64,000 nucleotides of DNA, taken from contig CM069432.1 in the NCBI GenBank assembly GCA_035610365.1, forward strand, positions 225,764,532 to 225,828,531, in the 5' to 3' direction. Position numbers and translations under genes: made by a program. The stretch's first letter is position 1. Each line of letters starts with the position of its first letter. This stretch comes from Aquatica leii. Taxonomy: Eukaryota > Arthropoda > Insecta > Coleoptera > Lampyridae. This document shows positions 48,229-60,200 of the stretch, piece by piece. The notes under the pieces were generated by a model, which was not told the origin of the DNA, ran no database searches, and saw nothing but the letters and a program-made list of their open reading frames with translations.

Positions 48229-51200
48229 CAGTCATTAAAAATAATCATAACTACTCTATAACAATGCATTAGCGACAGTCCGATAAATTACTGTTGATGT
48301 TTTATTTCTCTCAAGAGAAAAATACAAAACAAAACTCTACAAGGAATTAAAACTAATAGTGCAGTTGCAATTTAGACGCTTTGATTTATTCTAAATTGAG
48401 TTTAGGTTTTCTAAAATACATTTACATTTAATTACATTAAAATTTGTAAATACCAACGTTTACAAACATAAACAAAAGCATTTAGTTTACAAACCAGTTT
48501 TACTGTATACATACCGTCAAAACGAAGACAACAGCATCCACACGGCGTTAAACAATTTTGTATTCAAATTTTATAATTGTGGTGCAATCAATATGTGTAA
48601 AAATTTTCTAATTTTCTAATTTATTATCCGGTACGGTAATGACATTGACATGTACGGAAATGGCTTGCACTTGTACAGAAATTAGATTGGTCATAAAAAT
48701 GCACAACGTTGCCTAGCCGTTTATAATCATCCAATGTGTCGTATTACTTAATAGTCTTAGAAAATATTATTAGTAATATAATCCGCCAAACTGTAATATT
48801 TGCTTCTAAAAACGTTGCAAATAGAAAAATTACTTTCTTACAGAACTTTATACTTACTGTGTTTTTAGTACAAAGTTGTATTTGATTTGTAATTATCTTT
48901 CAAATTTTAAATATGTGCAAATTGCTTAGATCAATTAATTAGTTCATTATTATTAATTATTTATTTGTCTTATTACAAATACATTATTTCATGGTAATTT
49001 TCTTTCTAAATGTTTTGATTTATTAAAAAACACTTTGTAAGTGTACAAAAAGGTAATTTATGACTTTGTATATAACCGACTAAATAAATATTGGAATATA
49101 TTAAAGTCTGTATACACAGCTTAAGGTAACTGAATTATAAAACACACTATATCTAAAGTTATCAAGGAAACATCAAAATATTTAAACAATATGAATTATT
49201 AATAAGTAAATAATTTATTCAATGTTTCGTTACAGTAAAGTTTCTTACCGTTTAAATAAATACAGATTTTGTTCAGACACCTACATAAAAACATTCAAAA
49301 TAAATAAACCAAAATTGTATATTATAGACATAGAAATTTTCCATTATAACGCAGTTGGGACTCTTAGCATTCCCTACAGTAATAGTAAATAGCTTAGTGG
49401 GATGCGAATATTACAAGTGGACGCAGTAGCAGCAAAATAAAGATTACATTTTGGTGTTTTTTTATATTTTAAAAATGCTATGAAATTATTATTGAATTGC
49501 AAACATATTTTTTTATATTTCGTATAGTAGAAAGTGCAAGTATACCTTTAATATGTCGGATATTTGAAATAAATCCATTACCGGCATAAATGGGAAAGAT
49601 AATCAAATTCTAAAGATAATTTCATGCAAACACTGAAAATGGATTTGCAAATCTAATAAACTATTTATTGTGTTCCACTTACACTATTAATGTAATGAGG
49701 AACATTTTAGTAATGGAGATTGAAAATACTCCATATAATAGCACTTAGAATTGGGTTATAAACAGTATAACTTAAAATCAAATGTTTCTCGAGTTACGAA
49801 TATCTTATTGCATCAGTCTTATTTGTTGTTTATGTACTTAATATGTTGTGTAAAATACACGAAAGTATAAATGTCAACTGAAATTACGCGAGACAGTTAA
49901 AATTAAATTTTCTCATTTTTAGAAGCAAAAGCAACATTTCGGTTGCTATTAAATTGTCGTATGAGTCGTTACAGCACAGTATTTCTTAATAAAGCTGTTT
50001 CATATTGTCTTTGTACAGGATCACTAACCTGACCTATATGGTTCATAATGTTACTGAAACGGCCACGTATAAACATTTATTGCAGATCGTAGATAATATT
50101 ATATTACTTTAGTTATAGAAGTTTGATATAATGTACCTCTTAATAGATAATAATTACAGCTTTATCAATATATTACATGCAAGGGAGACACTAACATTGA
50201 TTAACAATTTTGATGTAATTTGATGTTGTTTATATTACACAATTATGTAATAATACTTAGATCTATATTATTAACCAAAATCGGTTATGATTATACCATT
50301 TATTATTTTTATTTCCTATTCATGTTTTTTTTATAAATAACTTTTATGTATCGTTTCAATTTCATTATTAAAAATTGCGTTTAGTTATTAGTAGACAAAA
50401 AGTATTTTGGTGTTGTTTATTAAAAGTGATATAAACAATGTAAAAAAAAACGTTATATGTTCCTTATTTACTATAGATAATAGTCGTTACTTAAAAAAAT
50501 TGTGCATTTATTGTTTTTATAAATTTATTATTATCACAATGGTTGAATGATTAATATATAAAGCTTGTGGTAAAATAGTTAACCGTTATGTTTATTTATA
50601 TTATGAATTTGGTATACTAATTGGTTATTTATTATGATTGATATTATTAATGCTATACGAATTGTTAAAGTGCGTGTTCAATTATTTCTAATATGTATTG
50701 AAGTTCAAGTTTTTACAAAAGAATCTGATTTTACTTATGGTGTAGCAAAACAAAAATTAGTAATACTGTATATTAAAAATTGACGTATAATGATTTTCCA
50801 ACTACGATATCGTAATTAATTAGAAGTTTTAAGTTTAGCGACGTAAAAAATTTAAAATGTTTTCGACAATTTACATTCTTACTAAAAGTAAGTTATACAA
50901 AAAGTTTGCAGCAAATGACTAATTTATTTTTTTATTAATTTGAGGAATACAACTTTTTTGATTTTTCAGTGATAGAGGAAGGCGGATCGGGCATCTTAAG
51001 ATTTAAACTAATTTTTTATACTTACAATATTGCATTATCAAACCTATTTATTGCTGCATGAAAGCTGTAACAATTTGTTATCATTGCACTAAGTTTAAAA
51101 CCACTTTTATGGGAAATTTTGATCCTTTAAAAAAATGTACAAGCAAGGCCTAAATTTACGAATCAGATTAACTAATTAATGCAAAAAATTTTTATTAATG

Positions 51201-51279
51201 GTTTACAATGAAAACAAAACAGAAAAATATTTAAATATTAGTTTTTGCACAAATCACAAATTAAAACGATCTAATCACT
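48229..51279. other. Intergenic or intronic AT-rich DNA
   Basis: Nothing recognised over about 3 kb. Confidence 0.5.
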
Positions 51280-52140
51280 ATCGATGCCAGCGTATGAATT
51301 ATGGGCGCATTTTTGACAGACACCCTTCTATAAATGTTCTTTCTTTAAATTGATTTTGAATAAAAGTCTAAGCAATACAAGCACTGAGAATCGCCATCTT
51401 CACAATCACTTAGGTCAGAAGTACTTTCTTTGTTATAAACAAGGCAGTCCGGTTATGAATTAATAACAGCGTTGCCGCTAGATTTACAGTTGTTTTTAGT
51501 AGTAATTATTTTTCTTTAGCGTTTAAAGTATTCCTTTTGATTTGCTATTAGATAGCTTATATCAGTAGCACATGACGGCATGTAATTTGTATCTCTGAAG
51601 ATATGAATAATTTGTGACCCAAATATCGTATTTTGAAAAACCATTAATTGCAATTTTGATTTTTGATAATTCAATAAATGCTGCTCTAAATAATGTTGAT
51701 ATTTGAACCATAGTTACTACTTTTCCTAGATTGCAGGGTACTTACTGTCGCACTTCATGCTCGTAATAAGTGCTCAAAGCTTTCATTAAACTTATGTCGA
51801 GTGGTTGTAGTTTATGAGAACAGTGTGTTGGAAAATGTAGTAGTACCACATTGTTGTCCCAGACATAGTTAACTAAATCAGTTTTTTTTATATAGGTCAA
51901 GTGACCATCCAAAAAAAATGCACATTGTGTTTCTTAGATGTCCTTGAAAATGTAACAATTTTTTTAGAAACACTTCTTTATTTATTCAACTGTTACTTGT
52001 AACTTCTACCATCGATCTAGCTGGTACCAATGCAGAAAAGCACACTTCAGCAGTAACTCTTTGCCCATTGCTCAATGCAATAAGCTTTGAGTGGGTTTTT
52101 GAAGTGACTTGAACTCTAGTTTTGTCACAGTTGTCTTTGC
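51280..52140 (-). pseudogene. pogo/Tigger-type (DDE_1) transposase relic with zinc-binding tail
   Basis: Read on the minus strand. TRVQVTSKTHSKLIALSNGQ (about 52125-52065), then TAEVCFSALVPARSM, fit the K.Qvg.vtsaerg..vTv...v.A.G...PP block. DGHLTYI and KTDLVNYVWDNNVVLLHFP (51910-51840) followed by HCSHKLQPLDISLMKA (51835-51790) are the hallmark DNH.SH...v.f...n.i.ll.lPpHcsHklQPLDv motif; Asp of DGH and PLD are visible. Then FRAAFIELSKI and INGFSKYDIW match the post-catalytic helix. A C-terminal CLYCLDF and CQKCAHNSYAGIDSD (51420-51290) form a PHD-like Cys/His tail seen in insect pogo proteins. Stops and frameshifts make it inactive. Confidence 0.65.
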
Positions 52141-53549
52141 AATCTATTGTAAGTTTTTATTTGTCTATATATTTGCTTAATAATTTTAAAAAATGCGTTA
52201 CTATAACGCGATTGAAGCGCATTGCACGCGCATGTTGCTACTGTTTTTTTCCTGCTCAAAATCGGATGCTTTTTCATAAACTCACAGTTGACATGCTAAA
52301 CGTCAAAAATTTGTTGTTAAACTAAATAATCTTGATTTTATATTCTTTGAACACTGTTCTAATTCTGTCTCTTGTTTTTTGGTAAACACGCACAGAACTT
52401 TTTTTTATTTTTGTCGATTTTAACATTTTCTCATAATTTTTTTTGCTGAATTCATCTTTGCATTTGTGATAGACATTTCCCCACTAAGAAACAGATTGAA
52501 CAGCATTGTTAATTGAATCTTGGCATGGGTATTTTAATTAGGCCAAAGCGAGAACTCTGCCCATTTTACCCCGGTCCACTCTGTCCCTAGAGCAACAAAT
52601 ATTTTTGTACCTTTTTTGAACTTGCAAAATAATAATTTGTGTTTTTGAAATAGCAAACTTAATTTTTCTTTATCGTATATTGATAAACAAAAATTTTTTT
52701 TAGTCTCACTACAGCTTTAAGTTGTCGTTTTAGTAAATAAACACAAAACTATACGCAAGCTTTAACGTTAACGTAAGTTTTAGTTATTTTATAACACAAT
52801 CGAATCCAAAACATTGGGAGTCTTTAAAAAAATTTTTAAGGTAATTTCTTAAAAAGTATTTTTAAGTAAGTTAAGTATTTTTTTTTTATTTTTATTTTTC
52901 TGTGCCTGCAAGTAAAGTTACGAAAGCAAACTTATAGCACAAAACATTAAAAAACAATGAAACATTTTTTTTTTAATTAATGTCGATTCAGTAACACTTT
53001 TCATGCTCATTAAGTAACCTAAATCTTGATATTGGTTGCTACCAGCTATTAGAACCGAGATGGCCACTTGAACTATCAATTTATTTACGCATTTACCAAA
53101 TAATTTGGTATACGTTACATTACCTCACAGCACAATAAAGTGTAAATACAAAGCTCCATAGAATGTTACAAAAAAATTATTTATGCTACAATTGTATATT
53201 AAAGAACGCCAGTTTCATAAGGTCGGTTTTATGGAACGAATCCAAGTTTAGAAAATTGGTGACATAGCCATGAGTTTTCTATGGATGGGTTTTATAAAAG
53301 CTTTATAAACGAGTTTTTTATACTATTTTTTAGAACTTGACTCTTTTTGAGCTAATTTTATACGAAAATTTAAAATTATAAGAATCTAAGAAATTTTGTA
53401 GAGATTGGTACTAAGTGCTACATATTTTTTAAATTACTTGTCAATTAAAAATAAAAATGTTTAAGTAAATATTAATTATATTATTAAATAAATACATATA
53501 ATTTGTGAGTGAAGAAAACATTAGCTGTACCACATTTCTAATACGAGAA
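52141..53549. other. Intergenic DNA; may hold the eroded 5' part of the pogo element
   Basis: No secure motif. The slightly GC-richer part at 52450-52580 could be the N-terminal region of the pogo-like gene, but no helix-turn-helix signature was recognised. Confidence 0.35.
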
Positions 53550-53830
53550 ATTACTAAAAGTACAATCCAGAATTTACTGCCAAATAAATATCGCCCAACT
53601 TACCAAAAAGAATTAAAAAAATAGGCGCAATTTCCGAAACTGTTTTATTGGCGTATTTCAAAACGCAACGTAAGATCTACAAATCTTCTACGTTGTGGAC
53701 TATATACTCAATGTTGCGGTTATGTTTAAACATGTACAGGAACAATGACATATTAAAATACAATAAGCTTCAAGTTTTATTAAGACGGTGTTCAAATTGG
53801 TATACGTCAAAAAAAAATCAAAAATTATAG
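53550..53830 (+). pseudogene. Tyrosine-recombinase-like N-terminal fragment
   Basis: An early frame reads LLPNKYRPTYQKELKK (about 53575-53622), and after a frameshift a 60-residue frame reads VLLAYFKTQRKIYKSSTLW (start region) then SMLRLCLNMYRN and LQVLLRRCSN...KKNQKL, ending at 53830. This resembles the N-terminal core-binding (SAM-like) domain of tyrosine-recombinase proteins repeated in insect and other animal genomes (LLP.KSR..Y...Y..F..W, then LLAYF, SSLW..YSMLR..L). The catalytic domain was not found, so only a fragment remains. Family assignment is moderate. Confidence 0.4.
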
Positions 53831-56592
53831 ATCAAGATCAAAATAACAAATTTATAAGAGAAATATATGATTAAGCGTCTTTAGCACGATACAATAAAAA
53901 AATTTAAGATACACGAAATAATAAAAAAGTAAACAAAATTGAGCGTAGGTAGTATATACCAATTTACCAAAAAAAAAATAAATATAACTAAAAATTATAA
54001 AATACTAAAACTACTAATTAGTAAATAACCAATTAGATAATATAATAAAGATAACTGCAAAAATACTAGTTATTCACAATCTCGTGTATTCATATTTTTT
54101 AATAAATTCAGGTTTGTCCATAATATCCCCTGATTGCTCTATGATATTCTATGATTTTTTTATGTAATTTTCATAATATCCGCAAGATATTCTTGATGTT
54201 TCCTAGATGTTCTCAAAGCTGCTGATAAGATATCCACGGAGGTTTACCCCTCGTCTTTAATTCTACGCATGTGGCTGCACAAATATTAGTGTTTTGTTGT
54301 TGTACTTCATCTTTTTCTAGTTTCACGTAAAACTTATATTGTAACGACGTTTAAAACTAAACAAAATGCAACAGTATTTAGGCAAAAAAAATTACATTAA
54401 TTTATACATCATTATTACTTAGTATTTACTGTCCGCACTTTTTATCTATTTAAAACTGGTCTTTGTTTATGTTTACAACACGTTTGCAACGTTATATTTA
54501 TCTTGTCATTGGCACTCGCATCATACACTTAATTTATTTAAACCGACAGTTTTCTTAACACTTCTTCCGACTCAATTCAAAAACTGAACTTGAACTTCTT
54601 CCAAACATTTTTTACATTCTTTCGTTATAGAAATTCAATATATTCAAATTTTTTTGATAAGCGTTCCAAAGTTTTCAAATACTTCGGTAACGCTTCAATA
54701 TTTTTTAAAAATGGTTATTAGTAATAATTAAAAATCTAAACTTAAAATTTTTTAATCTTTTCAAATACAATTCTCAATCTCTAATCTAGCTGGAATAGAG
54801 CCCACCAATTGAAAATTAAAAAAAAAGGTTTTTGAAAATTACGCTGTTTAGGCGAAACTAGATTTACATTTTTGAAATATTGTAAGTCTTTTTAAACACG
54901 TTAATATGTTGTTTTCTTTTTTTATCACATTAGTTTCTTGTATCGTTAAAACTAATCACCTTTTAAAGTACTTTTTTCACGTTACGTATAATTCTTTTAA
55001 TAAACTAAAAAAAATGTAACCAAGTAAATGAAAAAATGCTTGTAGACCAAAGAACAAGTAGGAGTTTATAAAGTATTTATAAACAATATTTTAACCACAA
55101 ATTTAGATAGTTCTTTTATTTAATAGAATAAATTATTAGCATAGAAATATTTTTAATAATCTCAATTACTATTAAAAATACAAAATATAAAAAAACTTTC
55201 ATTATTATTGTTGTAAATTTTTATTATCTAAATTGCGTTATACATTATTAAAATTTAAAGAAGAAACATGAATTGAAAGTATATTTACATTGCTTCTGTT
55301 GTGATATAGCATTACAATATGAGATCAATAACAAAACCAAATTCAATTTATTGGCAGAATTTGTAAACAATTCAATTTTATTCTCAATAACTTTTTTACA
55401 ATTTTTGTGTTAGATTTAATAAATACACATTTATTAATATTGATAAAAAAATTTTTAAATAAATTTACATACAATATATAATATTTAGAAAATATGAATA
55501 ATTGTTTCAGGTGTTTTTACTAATCAATAAATTATTTTAGATTTATTATTTTTCTGTTTATGAAGTTTTTTAGGAATATATCACAATAGCAAAATAGTCC
55601 CGCGTCTAGTATTTTTAGGTTCTCATTACGTTGGTAAATTGAGTACAGGGCTTTTATTTCTACGTCCGTATGTATTCTAAAAAAATCACTGTAATACACA
55701 AGAAATTCACAGTTTTAAATAAAACGTAAAAACAAATTAACAACTCTATATAACATTAAATCATGAATATACAATTAGGCGTGCAGTTATATTTATCAGT
55801 AATTACCGGAAACTTCAAGTTTTAATTTGATTTTAGATAACAACAAAACTAAACTAATGCTAATTTAAACAAAATGAAAATTCGCATGCAAACTTGTTTA
55901 GACAAACTTTAAAACTGTTATTAAGATTGATTTCGTATGTGGGCGTTTGTTAAATTATTTATTAATTGATTAAGCTAGAATCTTTGTCAGTGATTTGTTA
56001 ATTTAAACAAAGTTTTTATTATGATTGAGACTGTCAAATAGTTATGAGAAAATTATAATAACAAATAAAAGATGAACTCACGTTGCAGCTTCAATTAGTT
56101 TACTAGCAGAGTGAGTAGGACGCAAAAGAAGCAAAAGAAATGTTTTAGTAAATGGATACAGTAATTATTTGCTCTGTCAAAACGATGAGAAAGACTGAAA
56201 AATTATGCTCAATTAAACGCTTGTCGTTTTGATTTTGTTTTATACTATTAATATTGCGTAGTCACCTAATAAATAATTTTTGTTGGTTTACATAAACACT
56301 TGTTCAGTATCAAAAAATGAAATAATACCAAACTATCTAAAATGTCACTAAGTAATAAACAGTAATTAAAAATTTGAAACAAATATTAATAAACCAAAGA
56401 CTAACATAAGATAAACAAATTAGATAATTTACTGAACAAACGTAATCATCGTTTTATGTCTAAAGTAAAGCAGACGTGTCACGTTCTTTGCCAGATTTGA
56501 AATTTCAAATGTTTTATTTTTATTAAATTATTTATTATAACGTTATTTTTGTAATATTACTGGAACGTAAATTTAGTTTTCAAGTACTTACT
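53831..56592. other. Intergenic or intronic AT-rich DNA
   Basis: Nothing recognised over about 2.8 kb. Confidence 0.5.
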
Positions 56593-56719
56593 AACAATCC
56601 ATTTCATCATCTGTGCTGTCATCATCACAATTTTGGTTAAAATCGAAACAGTCATCTTCGCTATTATTATTTAAATTTATAATTAATGGTTCCATAGCCA
56701 CATCTATCAGGTTTTGTTT
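56593..56719 (-). other. Acidic coding-like segment ending at a splice-donor consensus
   Basis: Minus strand reads MEPLIINLNNNSEDDCFD, then FNQNCDDDSTDDEMDC, and stops at TAG, or runs into a donor GTAAGTACTT with GT inside TTAGTAAGT. Short acidic N-termini of this kind occur in piggyBac and other transposases and in host nuclear proteins. No downstream exon was found, so it is left unassigned. Confidence 0.25.
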
Positions 56720-58140
56720 TTATGTGTAAATTTTATCGATTTTTTTAGAATACGCGGTTAGGTCAAACTGATGCGGAATGAATGTGTTAATTTGATTTTT
56801 TTACATAAGCCTATATAAATCTAATTGGGTTGCATTTGCAACGAGCTACTAGAAATCAAAAAAATTACATTATCTTGTTTGATTACATTTTTCCAAGCGA
56901 GATTTTTTTCGAAAAACGATATTTTTGCGATAGTTCTGCTAAAACAAGTATGGTCTACTTGTTGGAGTTAGCAACTCTTTCTGGCATAGAATTTGTTGGA
57001 TTTTGAAACTGTGCTTGATCTAACACAATAACTAATTTATCAAATATTATTCTTAAAACAAGATAGGTGTTCTTCATAATGTTGCTTATTTATTTATATA
57101 ATAACTATTCGATCTGTTCTTACGAAAGAAATATTTCAAGGCACCAGATAAAAATCTGTTTTTATTGCTAATATGTGGTATAATAAACCTTTTGTCTTGC
57201 ACTTAAAAGTCGTTTAAGTCCATTTGTATACTCGTTGTACCTTTGAACTGTATTTCAACATTACCCAAAATTGTTTCAGTTTTCCAAAGTTACAACTTCC
57301 ACTTATCCAAACTTTTTAGAATGATTGGCTCCACGCCATGTTTCTTCACATAAAGCGCGTCGAATGAGTTGATTACGCAAACTTACCACACACGCCACAG
57401 CGTTGTTATCTTTTGTTTAACTAAATTATCTGTTGTTACCAACATAACATAATTATTAGTATCTATTTGTTTTATGTCTGTTTAAAACATGCAAAAATTT
57501 AGTTTTTTTAGTCTCTTTACTATTGTGCTCCATTAAAATAGACTATTGTTCCAATTTTCTACAAGGAAAAATTCATACTTTTAACTCAGTTTTTTAATTA
57601 TATTTGGACAAATTAGCGAAAGTTTTATATTAAACTTTGTAATAGTAGGAATTTCTTTATTCATATAAAGAAGTGTTTGCTTCCTAGTAACTGCTTTTAA
57701 AAAGTCGTCAATTTCAATTTTATTTCTACCATTTCTAGATTGTTTGATACCTATTGTTCTCTCTCTCTCTTTGTCTTATAAAATTTGTTTGACTCTGCTT
57801 CCTTTATAAACAAACATTCAGCTGTGCGTTTTGTAACTTGCACCAATAAAATACTGTCTACTTTATGTTTTTTATATTCAAAATAATTTTTGAATGTTAA
57901 TAAAAATGTTAGTAAACACTCTTTTCTCGTCATAGAAATGGACCAGTTAGAAAAAGCTTTTATTGTTCATCGAAAGACAATAAATTTTTTTAATTTTACA
58001 GAAGCAAAAAGTTGCATTGCATAATGAAATAAAAATACATAAATGTACGCATAAGTAAGGAATGTTTGTGTGCCGTTAAACGTATATGTTGTTTCCGACC
58101 ATTGTAGCAGTGTATACTAAGATCAGAATGTTTTCTGGGT
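56720..58140. other. Intergenic DNA
   Basis: Nothing recognised apart from a short CT microsatellite at about 57757-57770. Confidence 0.45.
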
Positions 58141-58177
58141 TTGGACCGTGTCATTTTTGTTGTAACCGAAGTTGCCA

Positions 58178-58213
58178 ACGTTTCGCCCACTTTTGTAAGG
58201 GGCTTCATCAAGG
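58178..58213 (-). ncRNA. Hammerhead-like motif directly after the RT fragment
   Basis: TTGATGA in place of CTGATGA, stem II GCCC/GGGC, GAAAC, then GTT; flanking GCC and GGC can pair as stem I. The changed first core base and GTT triplet make activity doubtful. Confidence 0.5.
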
Positions 58214-58555
58214 CGTAAGATAAATCGCAAAACTCAAACAAGTAACCAAAATGTAACTAAGAACTTCTACTAGTCTACGAGTCACAAAAACGTCAAGAAA
58301 TGGAAGAGAACCATTACTTTTGATTTCCAAAGTAAATTTGATATCTAAGTGCTGATTGTTAAGATGATCAAAAAACTTAGACAATTCAAGATGACCATGA
58401 GATCGAACAATAAACGTGTCGTCAACATACCTAAACCACACTTTAGGTTTTAACATTGATGATTTCAAAGGATTCCATAAAAACTTGTTATCAAATTGGA
58501 AGTAAGTAGAGGATAGACACTTATCAATAAGAGGAATATAGCTACCTAATAACAT
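58208..58555 (-). pseudogene. PLE reverse transcriptase fragment with internal deletion
   Basis: Reads IDKCLSSTYFQFDNKF, then WNPLKSS, KVWFRYVDDTFIV, IKFTLEIKSNGSLPFLDVFV. YVDD is motif C with the catalytic Asp pair; FQFDNKF normally leads straight into the Q..GtaMGSPLSP block (motif B), which is missing, so about 20-30 residues are deleted in frame. The fingers region with motif A is absent. The frame ends by running into the hammerhead-containing segment. Inactive. Confidence 0.75.
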
Positions 58556-58673
58556 TCATACATATTACAGTAGTTGGTAAAGATTCTTTCTCCTCCTCTG
58601 TATGTTTACTAATTAATTCAGACTTTTTCGTTTAAGAAGGGCATGTAAAACCACTTTAATTTATTTTTGTGGC

Positions 58674-58706
58674 AACGTTTCATGCTAAAGGTGAGCACTT
58701 CATCAG
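58674..58706 (-). ncRNA. Hammerhead ribozyme motif upstream of the RT fragment
   Basis: CTGATGA, stem II GTGCT/AGCAT (one G-U pair) with a 7-base loop, GAAAC, then GTT. All core boxes are present; the GTT triplet is less favourable than GTC but permitted. Confidence 0.65.
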
Positions 58707-58797
58707 GTCAAAGAATAAAATCAAGTGGATCAATCCACCGACCAAGGACATCGGCAACTTTACGAGATAGTGTTTAATTAACAATAAATAAAACATT

Positions 58798-58906
58798 AAA
58801 CATAAAATGGTCAATAATTAACATTTTTTATATAACGTCAATTGTTTGTTGAACGTTTATGTCCTGCGTTATATAAAAAATTTTAATTATTGACCATTTT
58901 ATGTTT
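58798..58906. repeat. 40-bp inverted repeat (hairpin)
   Basis: Arms 58798-58837 and 58867-58906 are complementary over about 40 bp with few mismatches, around a 29-base loop. It lies next to the second-family PLE end. It may be a small foldback element or a stem of the PLE end. Confidence 0.75.
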
Positions 58907-59364
58907 CCAAAAGTCTCGAGACACAGTTATACGTTTTGAACAAGTTTTTTTAATATTACTTTTACATAGGAAAAAAAAGAAACACATCTCTATAAAGCAA
59001 AACCCGATATCTAAATTGTTTTAGAAATATTGAGGGGTTGACTACCAAATGGAAAAATAAAATGTTTTGATGTTTTTTGCACGTTTATTACATTTTTTAT
59101 AATATAAATATAATAATATTTGTAATTTATGTCTGCATTTTTACTTGTACATAACTGTAAAAACAAATTTAGAAGTAATAATACAAAATACAAATGATTT
59201 CTGCAACAGTGACTTCGTAACCTGTTATTTATTACATGCTTTTAATTGCTGTTGTAACATTGTATTAAATTTAGTCTTACGTACTTACGTATTAGTTATC
59301 TTCTTTTATTATTGAGTTAAATCAAACTTGTTTTATGTAAAATTTGCTTTTATTAACTCTAAAA

Positions 59365-60200
59365 ATGTTTGAAAAACTGAACAAAACAGGAAAAATCGTG
59401 TCTTTAGGGTCAGAAAAAGATCTTACGATGAAATGCGGCACGTCTTTTTTTAACATTAACCAATTTCTAAATTAACAGTGAAAAGATACTGTGTTACTGT
59501 CTTTTATTGAAGAACCTTTAAGTGTTTTATTAAAAGCGTGTAAAATACATAAACTTGGTAAAAGTTCTGTTACAATATTTGGAAGAAACAACTATTTTCC
59601 TTATAAGTTTTGCTTAGTTTAGGAATTGAACAAAAGTGATTTCAATAAACAATTAGAATTCTGTGAAATTGTACTTTCTACTTGAATACTAAAGGATAAT
59701 AGACAGAATTGTTATTAGGCTGGCAAAAATCTAGGTTTAATAAGAAAACATTATACTGAAGGACCGCAAAAAATGAATGTACGAAATTTTATTATGGGAA
59801 TGAATTTAATTAGTCCATTTTTTATTAACGTAAATTTGAACGTAGACAAATATCTGCAACTGTTAGAAAATCAGTTGTCATGTGGTACGCCTGAATGGTA
59901 CTGATAATAAGTAGTTCCAACAACATGGTGCTTTTACACATTTTAGTCACCTACTACGATCTCTTGATCTAAAGCCACTTTGGTAATTTGGGAAAAGTAG
60001 AGGGTATTGCAACAAAACCAGAATCAATAAATGATTTGAAAAATTGCATAGTTAAAGAAATCGTCAATATCACTAAAGATGGTTTGACAATTGAAACATT
60101 TGTTATAAAAAATTGTAGTAAACGTGCAAAAAACATTTTATTTTTCCATTTGATAGTTAATCCCTTGTAACTCTTGAATGAATTAAGATATAGAGTTTTG
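59365..60200 (+). pseudogene. Tc/mariner-like (DDE_3-type) transposase relic
   Basis: Fragments in order: FPYKF, then ELNKSDFNKQLEFCEIVL (59600-59680), matching the pyk.q..qeL...Df..R..Fc element of insect mariner/Tc-type transposases. NLGLIRKHYTEGPQKMNV then NFIMGMNLISPFFINVNLN (59728-59840) fit the gpqKvNVW.gi....iGPfFi.gnlng block; KYLQLLENQL follows. A QQHGAFTHFSHLLRSLDL stretch (59927-59975) matches fqqDGAPpHf...vr..L, with Asp replaced by His. NDLKNCIVKEIVNIT (60030-60075) is the C-terminal helix. Several stops; inactive. Confidence 0.68.

Larger units (their letters stand above)
58141..58740 (-). mobile_element. Second-family Penelope-like element remnant
   Basis: Minus-strand order: a terminal region with hammerhead motif (58674-58706), a short RT fragment (58555-58240), then a second hammerhead-like core (58178-58213) with its flank. 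The family differs from the 4-7 kb PLE, and its upstream terminal region matches the relic at 14086-14230. Confidence 0.7.
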
